A stretch of DNA of 64,000 nucleotides from Ceratodon purpureus. Lineage: Eukaryota > Streptophyta > Bryopsida > Pseudoditrichales > Ditrichaceae. Under the pieces are notes generated by a model. It saw nothing but the letters and a program-made list of their open reading frames with translations. It was not told where the DNA came from and did not search any database. Below, one piece after another: positions 51,343-62,539 of the stretch. The stretch's first letter is position 1. Every line of letters begins with the position of its first letter. Where the stretch lies: positions 13,855,594-13,919,593 of the forward strand of contig CM026431.1 in the NCBI GenBank assembly GCA_014871385.1, given 5' to 3'. A program made the translations under genes and the position numbers.

Positions 51343-52841
51343 ATGAAGCTCACTAAATCCAGAAGCTGTGCTCTTCGCAACCTACCATCTGCCCCTGCGA
51401 GGTATGTTTCTCCGACAGCATGTCATTGTATGAGTGATGGGATTGCTTGCCATAGCTATCGAGCTTGCTGAAGGTCAATAATTCTTGTTTACATGTTACA
51501 ACCTCAGCGACATATGGCATGCAATTTGAAAATTATGTGGATTCCTTGTAAGGAAATCATGCATGCTCTAGCACCTTTAGAAAACAAGACATATATTGCA
51601 AATTTCCTATGAGTTTACATTGCAAGTCTGTTGAGTGAACAAGTTGTGTTTTCTAATTATGCAGAAAGAAGGATGGTATCTCTAAGCGAAGGATACCTCG
51701 CCCGCTTCTACAAGTGAAAAACCTTCAGCGACGCAGATTTCACAGCACGTTGGAGGTCAAAGCTGAGGACTGCACTACAGTCCGGGACCTCAAGGAGAGA
51801 ATCGGCATCCAGCATAGCCTCTCCGTGATTATGCTGTTATACCGCGGAGTCCCTTTGGACGATGCTCGCCTACTGGAGCATTTTCTTCCAGACCTCCCCA
51901 GCGGCCCTCCCCGCTTCGGCGTCCACACCCGAGTTCGCCCTCACACTATACACAATGGAGTGACTGTGAATGTCTTAGACCTAAACCGAAAGACATTTCA
52001 GGTGACACTCCACAGCCCCAACAGCACTCTCATGGAGCTCAAAGAAGCCATCAGAGACTACGAGGGAATGTCACTCGATCATATTGCTGTTACCTATGCA
52101 GGGAAGCAACTGACCAGGGATGACTACACCTTGCGGGAGTGCAAAATTGAACAGGGATGTACAGTTAACCTCGTGGGGAGATTGCGGGGCGGTTTCCGGC
52201 CGAGTGGATGCGGACAGCTCGATAATGCTCTTGATTTACCACAGCCGGTGGGATTTGCTGACTTAGAGGATACCTCTCTCTCGTGCAAGGTTCGGCTGAA
52301 CTCGAGAGCTAAGGAGTGGAGGATCTGTGTGGAAGGTCTAAACGTGGAAGGAGAGTGCTGGAACGAAGATTGCATTGCCTTTCGTCAAATGGTGATAGAC
52401 CCGCGTGGTTTCACAGTCTTCAACCTTCGAGAGCCGGCACATTGCCCGTCTTGTAAGGTTGCCATACGCCCCCTCACTTGCGGCTTTAGGAAGTGTCTAT
52501 GGATGTTCGAGGGCCGTAAAACGGGGGTAGGTGCCCTCTACATAGAAAGTCAGTTCATGAAGGCTGGGACGAACTATGAGAGGTTCGAAGAGGCTGCGGA
52601 CGGACGAGCTACTGCAGAATGGAGCAGTTTGATTATCACTGCCCAGAAGCTGCCCAGCAAGGAGAACATGAAAGCTTTCCATGGGAGTGGAGAGTGTCCC
52701 ATTTGCCATGAAGAGTTCACAGACCAGTCTTCTCAGGTCGTCACTGCGAAATGCAGCCATGCTTTCCACTATGAATGTGTGATGGAATGGCAGATGCGGG
52801 GTAACATCAATTGCCCAATGTGCAGGGCTAGCTTAGACTGA
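51343..52841 (+). CDS. Tandem ubiquitin-like domain RING-type E3 ligase candidate (411 aa)
   Basis: Two exons, 51343-51401 and 51665-52841, joined by a GT-AG intron. The start is ATG 51343 (MKLTKSRSCALRNL). Residues about 45-95 form a first ubiquitin-like fold (STLEVKAEDCTTVRDLKERI). Residues about 119-196 form a second one ending in CTVNLVGRLRGG, very close to the end of ubiquitin. AGKQL around the equivalent of Lys48 is kept, while the Ile44 position is Thr. A Cys-rich middle domain follows (GECWNEDC, HCPSCKVAIRPLTCGFRKC). The C-terminus is a RING-H2 domain (ECPICHEEF, KCSHAFHYEC, NCPMCRASLD). Ligase activity is inferred from the RING. The LRGG could be a cleavage or conjugation site. Similar layouts occur in scattered eukaryotes; I cannot give an established name. 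Confidence 0.9.
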
Positions 52842-52998
52842 CCTAACAACATGAGAATGTTTCAAGAAGCACGATTCTTTCTTGAAGATGGTTTGTGTCC
52901 AAGCTCGTTTCGTCTTGCGTAGACTATGTGGTGACAGGGGATCACGAAGTTCAGAGTCTCGAGAGGCTACTGGAAAAGAAATTCCACAATCTTTTTGA

Positions 52999-53209
52999 AC
53001 TGTAAATGCATTGTTTTGTAATCAAATGCATTCTATACTCTAATCTCTATTGTACAAACTACAGTAGCAGGATGATACTGAAAGCTCTAGCAGACTAGCA
53101 CAGATCACTGTAAATGCATTGTTTTGTAATCAGATGCATTACATACCGGTACACTAATCTCTATTGTACAGATTACTTTAGCAGGATGATACTGAAAGCT
53201 CTAGTACAG
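52999..53209 (+). repeat. Tandem duplication of about 108 bp downstream of the RING gene
   Basis: The block starting ACTGTAAATGCATTGTTTTG at 52999 recurs at 53107. Both copies also share CTAATCTCTATTGTACA and AGCAGGATGATACTGAAAGC. The second copy has a short insertion and several substitutions. The duplication probably lies in the 3' untranslated region or just beyond it. Confidence 0.85.
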
Positions 53210-56200
53210 AGTTTACTGTTCCACCTCCAATGGTCAGAACCTTAACAATATCGGAAGCGACATTGTGATTTTCTTACATGTCACATAAGCGAGACAATGA
53301 TGCTTTTAATGTTGAATTGTGGCTTTGGGTACTAATTTTGTAGCTTCCAACTCTGCTTGTCAGTCTTTGCAAACTTATCTTTGCATTAAATCATGCCATT
53401 TATCTACTGCTTTGTTCTAAGTTGTTTGAGTAGCTTCTATATTGTTGCCCATTTCTTCTACTGCCCCGGCTAGACATATGTTACAGAGTTTATTCAGCGA
53501 GCTAAGAGCTCGTCATAACATCATGAAGGTTCCTGTTCCGCGGAATATCGGCTGCAAGGAGCTGGTTGTGTCCCAGCTTTTTGCATGTTCATGCAGAGAT
53601 CTTTCCACCTTCAAACTGTGGTTTCTGCAAAGCGACTGAGCTTGGGAAATTAGCACAGCAATTCAATTCTGTGGAAAATGGTAGTCTACCATTTGGCTTC
53701 GTACTCCTCGTCTGCCAAGTATGGTTGCCAGCATTGTAAGGCGTTGATTTAAAAATTGCACCACCGATTCGTAACGCCTGTGTGCACATGAAAGCTCAGT
53801 CACGAATCAATTTCTGACAGTCCGACGGTATGAGTTTGTATTTGTATGTAGCAAATTGTCGTGTTGATTCTGACTCTTGTCATGTACAGTTCAGTGCCGT
53901 AGCAGGGTTGCTGGTTCGTTCAAAAACAATTTCTAAATGAGAAAACAAGAAAATTGGGAAAATTTAAAGAGAGAAAAACGAAAATAAGATTGATTATTTT
54001 TACTGATATTTGGTTATTTTAAAACTATTACAGAACAATCTACATACTATATAAACACAAAAACCAGCAAATTAACATTTTGAGAAATGAACCTTATTTT
54101 CTCCAAATAAAAATAAAGAATTGTTTGCATGTTCATGAACCACTTATCATCTTAGGGTGTGTACCGTGCATGCAAATTTAGTCTTGTCACTAGAAAGGCT
54201 AGAAAGTTGATTTAGTGAATTTTGTTGACGTGATAAGTTTGTAAAACAAGATTGTAAAATCTTATAAGAATAAAGGTTATTATATCACACTTGTACCATG
54301 AAGTGTTACCAACATTGGCACTTTTTATGGCATTCATATTGAAAGATTAACATCTTCTACGTAAGCTGAATTATTTGACCAGCTCCTTTTTTTGTTCATT
54401 TTAGAAGTATGTATAGTTGTTGCATTAAAAGTGATGTAAAATTCATTTATTCCATATTATTTGATAAAGAATTCAATTGAACATCAAATTATCAATCATA
54501 ATTCGATGTACTAAGTGTTAGTTTTCAAAAATAGAAATTTATTTGTAGGAATTTATAAAAATCAATATATGAACTTTGAAATTCAATTATACCAACAATT
54601 ATACCAATCAATGATATTTAATAAAATGTCAATGTTTTGTTACCCCATCGTACAATATTTGACAACAAGCATATGTCATTGAACAATTATTGCACATTGT
54701 GAAAAAGTAACAATTTTTAAAATGTAGGCAATGTCTTAAAAGGATCCATCTAATAAAGTGGAAACCTAGTTATAAATTTTATGGAGTCAATTTTCATGAC
54801 CTCTAAAGATTCACAACAAATTAATAAAATTATACAGCCACAAGGTTTATCCACACACTATCTACCATGTAAGGTTCTAGCCCTCGTCCATTTATGGTTT
54901 CCTTCCTTTACCATGTAAGGTTTCCACCATCAACATGAATCATGGTTGTTAGGCACAGAAGCATGCTACCAATAAAAATTTGAATGGTTTTAATAAACAT
55001 ACCTTTTCCCTCTTGTAAATTTTAGATTACATCTTTGCAATTAGATTTATGATTGTTATCACTAGTATTTTTAAATGATTCTCAAAAACTAAAATTCATT
55101 TAAAAAAAATTTAACAACAAAAAGAATATTGACAATTGATAGATGAAATCTATTGTGATGAGTTGAAATGTGACACCTTAATAGTAATATTTTTAAATTT
55201 TATGATTGTTTAATTTTATGAATATTTTAAGGACATTTATAAAGGTCTCTTTGGGAATTAAAATCTTATATTCATCTTTTTTGAATCACTTCAACAAAAA
55301 GGAGAAAAGAGAAACTTTGATTTGCACAGGAGATTGAGGTGAATTCAATGTGGTTTGTTTGATCCCCACGCCTATACCCGTAAGACAAAGGAATACAAAA
55401 CACTTCAACATGAAATGTAACATTATAGAAAATTAGCTTATCATCCACTTTCTATAAATTTTAGATGTGCACAAAGCTAACAAACCATATATATTTCTAA
55501 TATTTTTTTCAAGATTGAATGAATGTCATCCTAAAATCTACCACTTTCTTGTACTTCTTTTAGGGGCAGCATAATCCCCCTTTGTTTAAGAATTATTTTA
55601 TTTCAATTTCTGATGTTTGGCAATAAAAAGAAGTAATTTTTCAAAATTCAACTTTTTGAGGAAATAAATAACTTGAAGTTCAACTTTCATCCACAATTGA
55701 TGAAGTTTCATTGGATATTTGTTATATTAATGAATTTCATATTATGATCAAAATGACATATTTAATATATTTGACTTTCATCATTCACCTGAATCTTTTG
55801 TTTCATGATTTTATTACAAAACTGTAGCAGTATAATTCTTTTCAAAATCCGGCATTATTTGGATTTATTTATTGGCGAAGCTGCCTCTAGAGTACAGTAG
55901 TCAATCGTCCACAATCTGGATGTTCACAGGAATACAAGGCTAACCTTGTACGGTACACCAAGACTCAATTTGAACAAAAGCATTGTTACCAGAGGATCAT
56001 AAGCTCTAGTCTGCGTTGCAACTACTCTGGAGTCTGGACCACTCCCACCTCTGATTTGGCAGTTTAACACTCCAGAAACAATCATTTTAGATTGTTCCCC
56101 CTACCGCTCAGTACCGTCCTTGAGAAGCCGAGGAGGCAGCTGTACACGCAAGCCTGGCAACATGTTTGGTCTGTGTCAGTCAAAGAACGCTGCCTGCAGA

Positions 56201-57242
56201 GTGCATTCCCTTCCCTTCCCTAAGTCCCCTTCATTTATTGCGTCCCTCAGTCATGCCTGTCCTTAGGCTGCACACAATGGCAAACGCCCAGTGCACTCAT
56301 CATGATGCATTCTCCGGAGGGGACTGATATTGCAGCATGACTGGAAAACATAGTCAAGGACATCTGATGATCCCCATGCCATCCATTTCCACACTCTCCA
56401 GAGCACATAACTTATTCCGCGAAAACGGATGACAATCAGTGTCGCAATACTACCATAGAACAACAACCCATATTCCAGCCCCACTGTCTCCAGCTGCAAA
56501 GCCTACCATAGCCCTCCCCTCCCTGCAATGCGTCATGTGCTGGACGCTATCTCCATGTGAGATCATGGCCCTTTCAATGCTCCCTGTACATGTCAGCCTT
56601 AAGCTCGCGCCCCATCTTACAACTTACCACCGGTCAGCCTTTTTCATTTCCCCCCACCTGCCTCAAGAATTTCATGTACACTCCTCTCTGGCTTATATTA
56701 AGGCCATGGCCTCCTCGCAACATTGCAGGTCCATGGCATAGGAAACACATATATTTACCTCACATCTGCCTGCCAAAGCTAGAGTTTTCCGCACACTTGG
56801 GCTGCAGCATTTCATTTTGTAGCACATGGTAGGTTGGATGTTTTCAGATCAGTTTTGAGATGCATTGATTCAAAAGCAAAGGTGCTGGCTTTGGTGAGTA
56901 CATCAGCTTGCTGTAGGTCTCTTTGCCATTGCTGGTTTATATGTAGGCAGACCCATCTTTGAGGGAGAGATGTAACTTGTGGGCTTCAGTTGTGAGAGTT
57001 GATGTCCATGCTTGGTAGTTTCTTTTGTGAATTAACCCAGCTGTAGGTTGTTTGATCCATCTTGGAAGAATTGGGATTCTAAGTCTGTGTGGGTTTGCAG
57101 ATGTTTGTGAAGTTTTGGTTTTGAGAGCTGTTGATGGTCTCAGTAGAAGTTTTGGACATTGTGTGCCGGGGTTGAGATGGTGTGATTTGATTTGAGAGCT
57201 GGGTAGGATTTTTTCTTGGGATTTTTTCGATAATTAAGCATC
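53210..57242. other. AT-rich spacer and upstream region of the XTH gene
   Basis: From about 53920 to 55860 the sequence is very AT-rich and contains no supported gene or element. 55860-57242 is more balanced and contains frames at 56263-56499 (-), 56439-56741 (+) and 56557-56832 (+) that overlap one another and lack domains. The last part is likely promoter and 5' leader of the XTH gene. Confidence 0.55.
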
Positions 57243-59055
57243 ATGACAGAAGCGGATACGAAGCAGGAGGCGAAGAAGGTGCCGGCGTGGAGGAGGAAGA
57301 AAGTAGGCTGCTGCATTGTTCTAGGTTGCATAATCTTGATAATCGTCATAGCGGTTGTGATTTCTGTGGCTACGAAGCATAAGAAACATGCCGTTGGAGG
57401 TGAATTTAGTAAAGATTTTACTGTTTCATGGGCACCGAACCATACGCGGCTGTCAAATCATGGGAGAAGGCTCGAGCTCTTCCTCGATCCCGAATCTGGT
57501 AAGCAATCTTCATCTTGTGTGTCTTGTAAGATGCTCCGCAATCTGGACTGTGGATGTTGGAATTTAAACCATATTACACTCCGTTTTGATTAGATTCATT
57601 ATTAGCTGTCACATAACCTTTCTTGATTGGCACAAGGTCGATTGTCGCAGTGTGTAGCTTGATCTGTAAATGTAGCTTGTGGGATGGAAATAATCCTCTG
57701 AGTGTCAAATTAGTTATCACATTTAGGGTACAACTTTGTACTTCTTGGTGGTAATCTGACCGTTAAGCCACTTCGTCCCGTTCATATCTGTTCTTCAGAA
57801 CCGACCCCTTCACGCGATTCATTACAATTATGAGTGATCGTGGCTCTATCCTGGCTCCAAAAGTGCATGACGTTTTGATCTGCTCTAGAGTTTAATTCAA
57901 GTGTGTATGAGCAGGATCTGGATTTAAGTCAAACAATGCGTTCCTGTTCGGAAGTATTTCGATGGACATCAAGCTTGTTCCAGCAGACTCTGCAGGCACC
58001 GTTACAGCGTACTATGTGAGTCTCAAATCCGTTGACTTGCATTGCTTCCGTTTGTGGTCTTAGAACCATGTGATAGTACATTGAGTATCTCGAATTAACT
58101 GTTAAAACAAATCGTAAGAATCTTAGCAGTTTTCCTGTTCGCTAAGGCCAGCTTATGTATGTCAGTTTGAGGCTTGGAGGTCACAGCAATCATGAACAGC
58201 TCTTCCGTTAGTGTGTTCCTGTAATGTGTAATGTCAACTGATGGTACATTTCTTCAAAGATGGCACTGACAAATATGCATGTTGTGGTTTACCATGGCCA
58301 ACAGCTATTTTCTGAGGCTGCAAATCACGACGAACTAGATTTCGAGTTCTTAGGAAACTCTTCAGGGGAGCCTTACATCTTGCAGACGAATGTCTTTGCG
58401 AACGGTACTGGAGAACGTGAGCAGCGCATCAATTTGTGGTTCGACCCAACGACTGACTACCACAGATATGGTGTGTTGTGGAACCGTCGACAGATTGTGT
58501 ACGTAATTCTGTCACCTCCTTCACCACCCTGTCCAGTATCTTCATGCTTTTTACGGCACAATGCAGAATTAAAGCTAGTGAAATAATAACCTCACTACTG
58601 GGATAACTTTCCATGGTTGCAGATTCTTGGTGGACGACTTGCCGATCCGAGTGTTCACTAACAATGAGGACATGGGGATGGCTTATCCAAACCAGCAGCC
58701 GATGCGTTTATATTCCAGTCTCTGGAATGGTGACAAATGGGCAACCCAGGGGGGCAGAGTGAAAATCGATTGGACCCACGCCCCTTTCATCGCCTCATAT
58801 CAAAATTACCACCTCGATGCCTGTCCTGCCACCGATTCCCTCGCCCCATGTGCCTCACCAGTTGCCAATCAATGGTGGGATCAACCAGAGTATCAAACTC
58901 TCTCAGCTACTAAGCAAGACAAGCTTCGGTGGGTTGAACAGAATTACATGGTGTACAATTACTGTTCCGACATGAAGCGGAATAATGGAACTGTTCCATC
59001 CGAGTGCACAAGGAACTCTGCTGGCTTCCTTGGGCTTGACAGCCTCCCACATTGA
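57243..59055 (+). CDS. XTH: Xyloglucan endotransglucosylase/hydrolase with an N-terminal membrane anchor (327 aa)
   Basis: Four exons: 57243-57498, 57915-58015, 58305-58498 and 58623-59055, all GT-AG and in phase. Glycoside hydrolase family 16 signature [12 protein letters not shown] spans about residues 126-137; by family knowledge Glu129 is the nucleophile and Glu133 the acid/base. NSSG beside it is a potential N-glycosylation site. [23 protein letters not shown] and [14 protein letters not shown] are classic XTH stretches, and [16 protein letters not shown] belongs to the XET C-terminal domain with its cysteines. These enzymes cut and rejoin xyloglucan in the wall. The N-terminus is unusual: about 20 basic residues ([10 protein letters not shown]) come before a hydrophobic span at about 21-43 followed by KHKKH, which looks like a type II signal anchor. 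Exon 3 start at 58305 follows the family pattern rather than the longer open frame. Confidence 0.93.
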
Positions 59056-59519
59056 CCTGAGAATTTAGAGCTGGTTTGCTATCCAAATTGATAGTTTACC
59101 AATGTCGTAGTGTTTATGAAACCAAACGTAATGGCCTCTTGTTAATCACACTGATCATCGACAGAGATTTTCGTCAAGTGTTGATCATGGTTCTTAGGAA
59201 TTCTCTAGCAGGCTTATCTGCATTTGTAAATAAAGTTCACTTGGTGACGCAGCTCAGTACTGCCACATGAGTATGATCAAGACTTCGCTGAACCTCTGTT
59301 TGGTGAGCACCACGGTACCTTCAATGAGATTTTGTTTCCTATTCACAAAAAGATGCAGTTAGAAACAGATTTTATGCAGGCTTTGTGTACATTGACGATG
59401 CGTTTTGTAACGGCGTGATTTTAGTTGTGTGCGTGGACATAACCAGTCACCTGATTTGGCTGATGGTCATCTGTAGGCCGCCGGCCGACTTAGATTTGGA
59501 CTCTGCAAGCCACATTATA

Positions 59520-59630
59520 ATGTCCGGTCAGCAACAAAGGAAGAAGACGAAGCTTACAAAGTCCAGAGGATGTGCTCTTCGGATACCACCATCTGCACTT
59601 TCGATGTATGTTTCTTCAGCACTGTGTCAT
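59520..59630 (+). pseudogene. Orphan copy of the first exon of the ubiquitin-like/RING gene
   Basis: After ATG 59520 the frame reads MSGQQQRKKTKLTKSRGCAL then RIPPSA. Exon 1 of the gene at 51343 reads MKLTKSRSCALRNLPSAPA. The nucleotide match continues past the splice donor into the intron (GTATGTTTCTTC against GTATGTTTCTCC, then GCACTGTGTCAT against GCATGTCAT). No ubiquitin-like or RING sequence follows before 60621, so the rest of the copy is missing. It could still be transcribed as a short protein, but I see no evidence. Confidence 0.7.
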
Positions 59631-59823
59631 GATGTGTGCGTGGATCGAGGTCAAACCTATGCAGCTCTACCCTGGGCAAGCGGCTCTTGCAATGCTATGT
59701 TTGAGCTGCTCAATAATTTTATTTATGTGTGAGTAATCTTCACCAAAGAAGCGATTCAGAAGGTAAAAATATATTGGGTAGAAAATTCCGACCTCAAGTG
59801 CTCGTCCTCTTCACATACTAGGC

Positions 59824-59891
59824 TAACTCCGCATCGTTTTGAAAGTTGGAGAGGTTTTAACTCCGCATCGTTTTGAAAGTTGGAGGGGTTT
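59824..59891 (+). repeat. 34-bp tandem duplication
   Basis: TAACTCCGCATCGTTTTGAA and the following bases occur twice in direct tandem, starting at 59824 and 59858, with one internal difference (GAGAGG against GAGGGG). Near identity suggests a recent event. Confidence 0.85.
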
Positions 59892-60620
59892 GAAAGCGTG
59901 CTACATTTTTATTAAAAAAACAGGTGGGAAAAGAATGCCAGCCTATTAGTCGGATTTCACTTAGCTCAGGCGTATGGTTGAGAAGAAAAATATGAGATGT
60001 TTTGGAAAAGCCACATCTGAGAACAGAAAACGAAGAATCGGTCAACACGTTAACGTGTGTTGGTGTTACAAACGCTGTCTACTGTATCTCACAAGGCAGT
60101 TACCAGGTAGCTTTTTCCACTTGTACTCATGCCGACAGAAAACCTTGAACACGTTACTTCCTTCGGACACAGAGAATTATATGACGAGCCTCCCCTCCCC
60201 AACTCCTCATCTTGTGCGCCTATCCCCCGATCGATGCTTCACTTCGGGTTTTGTAGTAGCAATGGTCGAGTGAGTGCTGTACGCTAGAGTGGGTCAACTC
60301 TGAACGGAGTACTTTGCTGCCAAGGAGATCGTTCGAGTAGAGATCGAAGCTTGCAGGTGCACCTGTGACTTGATCTGGTCCAGTACTGTGTAGAGGGGCC
60401 TCAAAATATGAGCAGTTAGTAGATAGTTCGGGGCTGCGGGTGTGCACTTCGAGGAATTTGGACGCGATTGACTTAATTTGCGTGTAGATCATTACGAGCG
60501 ATTTTGGAATGTGATGGTGAAAGTCGGGGCACCTGTGACTATCGACTTGTATTGATCTATTGAACGGTCTTGGTGAGTGAAGGTATATTGGTCGGCCGTT
60601 GAAGTGGAGACAGGTTAACG

Positions 60621-62189
60621 ATGGAGCCCTTCGGTGTGCTGCCTCGTTGGCTCGTTGTCTTGAGACTCATTGATGTTACGATTGCGGTTTTGAGTATCCT
60701 TCTTACCAATTACTGGAGTCTGATAAAAGATGGGGTTATTCTATTCAACTTAACCGGCATCGGTTACCTCGTGTGCGGGATCGTTCCCCTTAGACTCTTA
60801 ACACGTAGGCTCAAAGCAGACCAGAAGGAGCTACTTCTTACAAATTTAAGGGTAATTAGTTTTGGTACGATTGGATCCATGGTCAACCTAAGCTTTTTAG
60901 TTAAAAGTGTTATCCAGGAATCCTCGAAATATCAGTCTTTCCCTTCAAAGGAGTCTCGCGCTTCGAAGGAGTCTTTCGCTTCAAAGGATGGTTGTGAAGG
61001 CTGCTACTCCGTTATACAAGCCTGCTTTGGGGTGATGGTGCTCCTCAAATGTCTTCAGATCATCGTTTCTAGCATGATACCAGCTGATGATCCCTCCAGG
61101 AGCGGAGACATACAACTGATGGTGGGCAATAGTCGCATGCGTGTTCATTTGGGGCTCTTTGGTGGTCTCTCTAGTGTGCTGATTAGGTGTGGCCGTGTCG
61201 TGGGGGGCGTTGACGGGTTGGTGGCGTGGCGCATTGGCTTGGGATCTATGGGTGCTATGATTCTAACTTTCGTTCTTGGCGGTTTTGGGAGTGTGATGAC
61301 AGCCAATGTGTTACGGACATGCTGGTGGCTCGGCTTCCTGGAAACCATATTGGTCTGTGCAAGCCAAGAGAACATGCTGGACATGTGCATGCGTGCTCGT
61401 TATGTAGTTTTCTCCGCGTTGAAGATTGGCCTGGTGATCTTTTCTATCATGAACAACAATCTCCACTCTCTTACTGAGAGCAGTGGTTGTAAAGTGGGGT
61501 CTGCCTGCTACTCCCGTCTTCGAGAGTGCTTCTGGGTGATGCTTGTCATCTATTTTCTCGAGGTGTTCCTTGCAATTCTTTTGTTACTTGTACATCACCA
61601 AAGACAAGGGAGTAATATTCTGGCAAACTCCTATGGAGTATTTCTAAGTATGTCATCGGCTTTGTCAATTACCCAAGTAGCGTCTGTAGGCCTTTTGTTG
61701 GGCGGAAGCTATGGCCCCCTCATGACAGCGAGAGGTTTTTGGCTGTGTGCTATCACTGGAATTGTAGAGATGGCCGCCCTTATGGGTATCACGGATTGGG
61801 TGGGTAAAGTTATAAAAACTGAAATAGACACAGGGATGTCATTCTCGAATAATATTTCATTATTTTTTATAGTCCCTGCACTAAGGATGTGTGGATTGTT
61901 TATCATTGTGGCCCTCATAGACGTAGCAAGACGAAATGGTGAGAACTTTTTCATTGCGGACATGAGCAATTGCGATGAGACTTGTCAGACCCGAGGGAGA
62001 GACCTCTTTAGCATTTGTCAATTGACAATATCGTTGCAGGCCAATCTCAGTTTATTATCGGTTTGTTCTATTCTTATTCCACCGAGAGCATTGTTCCATA
62101 GGGAGAACCGGCAGCTAGTTATAGATCAGCCGACTGAAATTGATGTTCAGCCGCTAGAACTTGAATGTCTTAGGATATTTTCTGGTTAA
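60621..62189 (+). CDS. Unrecognised intronless multi-pass membrane protein (522 aa)
   Basis: One uninterrupted frame from ATG 60621. The protein has roughly eight to ten hydrophobic spans, short polar loops and a soluble C-terminal tail of about 45 residues. A two-span unit seems to recur: CYSVIQACFGVMVLLKCLQI, CYSRLRECFWVMLVIYFLEV, RTCWWLGFLETILV and RGFWLCAITGIVEMAALMG occupy similar places after a preceding span. A Ser/Lys/Glu loop with three 18-nt repeats lies at about residues 107-124. I know no family for it. Length, codon use and hydrophobic pattern argue for a real gene. Lack of introns contrasts with most neighbours and could mean a young, lineage-specific or retroposed gene. Possible roles as transporter or scaffold are open. 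Confidence 0.75.
   Translation: MEPFGVLPRWLVVLRLIDVTIAVLSILLTNYWSLIKDGVILFNLTGIGYLVCGIVPLRLLTRRLKADQKELLLTNLRVISFGTIGSMVNLSFLVKSVIQESSKYQSFPSKESRASKESFASKDGCEGCYSVIQACFGVMVLLKCLQIIVSSMIPADDPSRSGDIQLMVGNSRMRVHLGLFGGLSSVLIRCGRVVGGVDGLVAWRIGLGSMGAMILTFVLGGFGSVMTANVLRTCWWLGFLETILVCASQENMLDMCMRARYVVFSALKIGLVIFSIMNNNLHSLTESSGCKVGSACYSRLRECFWVMLVIYFLEVFLAILLLLVHHQRQGSNILANSYGVFLSMSSALSITQVASVGLLLGGSYGPLMTARGFWLCAITGIVEMAALMGITDWVGKVIKTEIDTGMSFSNNISLFFIVPALRMCGLFIIVALIDVARRNGENFFIADMSNCDETCQTRGRDLFSICQLTISLQANLSLLSVCSILIPPRALFHRENRQLVIDQPTEIDVQPLELECLRIFSG
60938..60991 (+). repeat. Three 18-nt repeats inside the membrane-protein gene
   Basis: Units at 60938, 60956 and 60974 read TTTCCCTTCAAAGGAGTC, TCGCGCTTCGAAGGAGTC and TTTCGCTTCAAAGGATGG. 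They encode FPSKES, RASKES and FASKDG in a loop between two spans. The period keeps the frame, so copy number can vary without breaking the protein. Confidence 0.85.
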
Positions 62190-62416
62190 AATTTCTAAAA
62201 ATCATCCATGTATCACATGAACATCATATGGTTATGATCCAAATATTTTCAATTTATCATCCATGAATCATCCACCTTTATCAAATGATTTCACAGAAAA
62301 AAGGATATTAGCTGAGTTTAGTTTAAAATCTCTTAAATAGTTCGATTGGAAGCTTGAAGTTTTGACTCCCTCCATTCAGGACCGTGTCGCTTTTGCCGTT
62401 GAAAGTACAATTTAAG

Positions 62417-62485
62417 TGTTCATACGGACTCTCTCATTGTATGAAGAAGGACTAATCATAGTGTTCAGAAGGACTCTCTCATTGT
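62417..62485 (+). repeat. 25-bp near-direct repeat, period 44
   Basis: GTGTTCATACGGACTCTCTC plus ATTGT at 62417-62441 recurs at 62461-62485 as GTGTTCAGAAGGACTCTCTC plus ATTGT, with three differences. The block between them may belong to the same duplication. Confidence 0.7.
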
Positions 62486-62539
62486 TCAAAGACCAATCAT
62501 CTAGTCTTTTGATGCTCTGTTCTATGCCTAGAGTTTCAG

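Noticed and set aside
56263-56832. Overlapping frames on both strands upstream of the XTH gene
   Set aside because: Mutual overlap, no domain, and location in the probable promoter.
62370-62400. CTCCCTCCATTCAGG, resembling a Stowaway end
   Set aside because: There is no TA flank and no matching opposite end nearby.
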